Source of the DNA: Clavibacter sp. VKM Ac-2873
Lineage (GTDB): Bacteria; Actinomycetota; Actinomycetes; Actinomycetales; Microbacteriaceae
Assembly: GCF_015351075.1 (NCBI RefSeq)
Contig: NZ_JADKRS010000001.1
Coordinates: 992,001-1,056,000 of the forward strand
Length of the DNA: 64,000 bases
Reading direction: 5' to 3'
Numbering within the stretch: position 1 is the stretch's first letter; every line of letters begins with the position of its first letter. The notes under the pieces were generated by a model that did not search any database, had not been told where the DNA came from, and saw only the letters and a list, made by a program, of their open reading frames with translations. This document shows, piece by piece, positions 63,919 through 64,000 of this stretch. Position numbers and translations under genes: made by a program.

Positions 63919-64000
63919 TCACGCCCGTCGGCTGCGGCCTCGGTGCAGGGCACCGGCGCCGGTCAGCATCATCAGGAGCGCGATGCCGCCGAGCAGCAGC
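63919..64000 (-). CDS. C-terminal fragment of a membrane or wall-anchored protein
   Basis: Only the last 26 codons are in the window: a hydrophobic helix (LLLGGIALLMMLTGAG), then a short basic tail HRGRSRRA and stop. This is the end expected of an LPXTG protein or a tail-anchored membrane protein; the sorting motif itself would lie outside the window. Confidence 0.5.
   Translation of the reverse strand, partial: LLLGGIALLMMLTGAGALHRGRSRRA

Overview
The window is high-GC DNA (by eye about 70-73 % G+C) with dense short-spaced operons, many GTG starts and frequent 4-base stop/start overlaps. Gene content (dnaX-recR-lysC-asd, an actinobacterial Tad/Flp cluster beside topA, ridA-DUF4177-penicillin-binding protein-metallophosphoesterase, a C. 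glutamicum-like two-product lysC, LPXTG surface proteins) points to an actinobacterium, most likely Microbacteriaceae and Clavibacter-like. The family is inference; no marker gene proves it. Much of 16.9-33.8 kb follows an order I recall from mycobacteria (delta', topA, Tad cluster, acs, ridA, DUF4177, ponA-type PBP, metallophosphoesterase).

Layout. 1-5 kb: sugar utilisation (GH3 glycosidase fragment, ABC permeases, binding lipoprotein, palindromic operator), an XRE-type membrane-linked regulator and a ribokinase. 5-11 kb: MFS transporter with an apparent frameshift, a three-gene ABC-2 exporter operon and an ABC half-transporter. 11-16.5 kb: two DUF2834 membrane proteins, SpoU methyltransferase, aldehyde dehydrogenase, nicotinamidase and DacB carboxypeptidase. 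16.7 kb: tRNA-Thr. 16.9-27 kb: lipoprotein peptidase, holB, tmk, topA, then the Tad pilus/secretion operon. 27-33.9 kb: acs, ridA, DUF4177, bifunctional PBP, metallophosphoesterase and tRNA-Pro.

33.94-39.97 kb is a block of clearly lower G+C starting directly at the 3' end of tRNA-Pro. It carries a small secreted protein, a lipoprotein translationally coupled to its neighbour, and a secreted protein of about 1350 residues joining a propeller-like N-terminus, a lysozyme/lytic-transglycosylase-like domain, a golvesin-like beta domain and a C-terminal SGNH esterase. No integrase or second att copy is visible. This island is the most unusual part of the window. It sits among cell-wall genes: two inverted bifunctional PBP paralogues, a metallophosphoesterase and an OafA-type acyltransferase.

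41-51.7 kb: second PBP, LLM oxidoreductase, VanZ protein, two LPXTG proteins, and a polysaccharide cluster (DUF4012, BNR-repeat protein, Wzz/BY-kinase). 51.7-64 kb: thymidine kinase, LuxR-type regulator, Rv2578c-like radical SAM protein with an SOS-like box, mqo, asd, lysC, recR, dnaX, an HTTM/DUF5819 pair and the tail of another membrane or surface protein. Start sites were chosen from Shine-Dalgarno spacing and overlap with the upstream gene and remain predictions.
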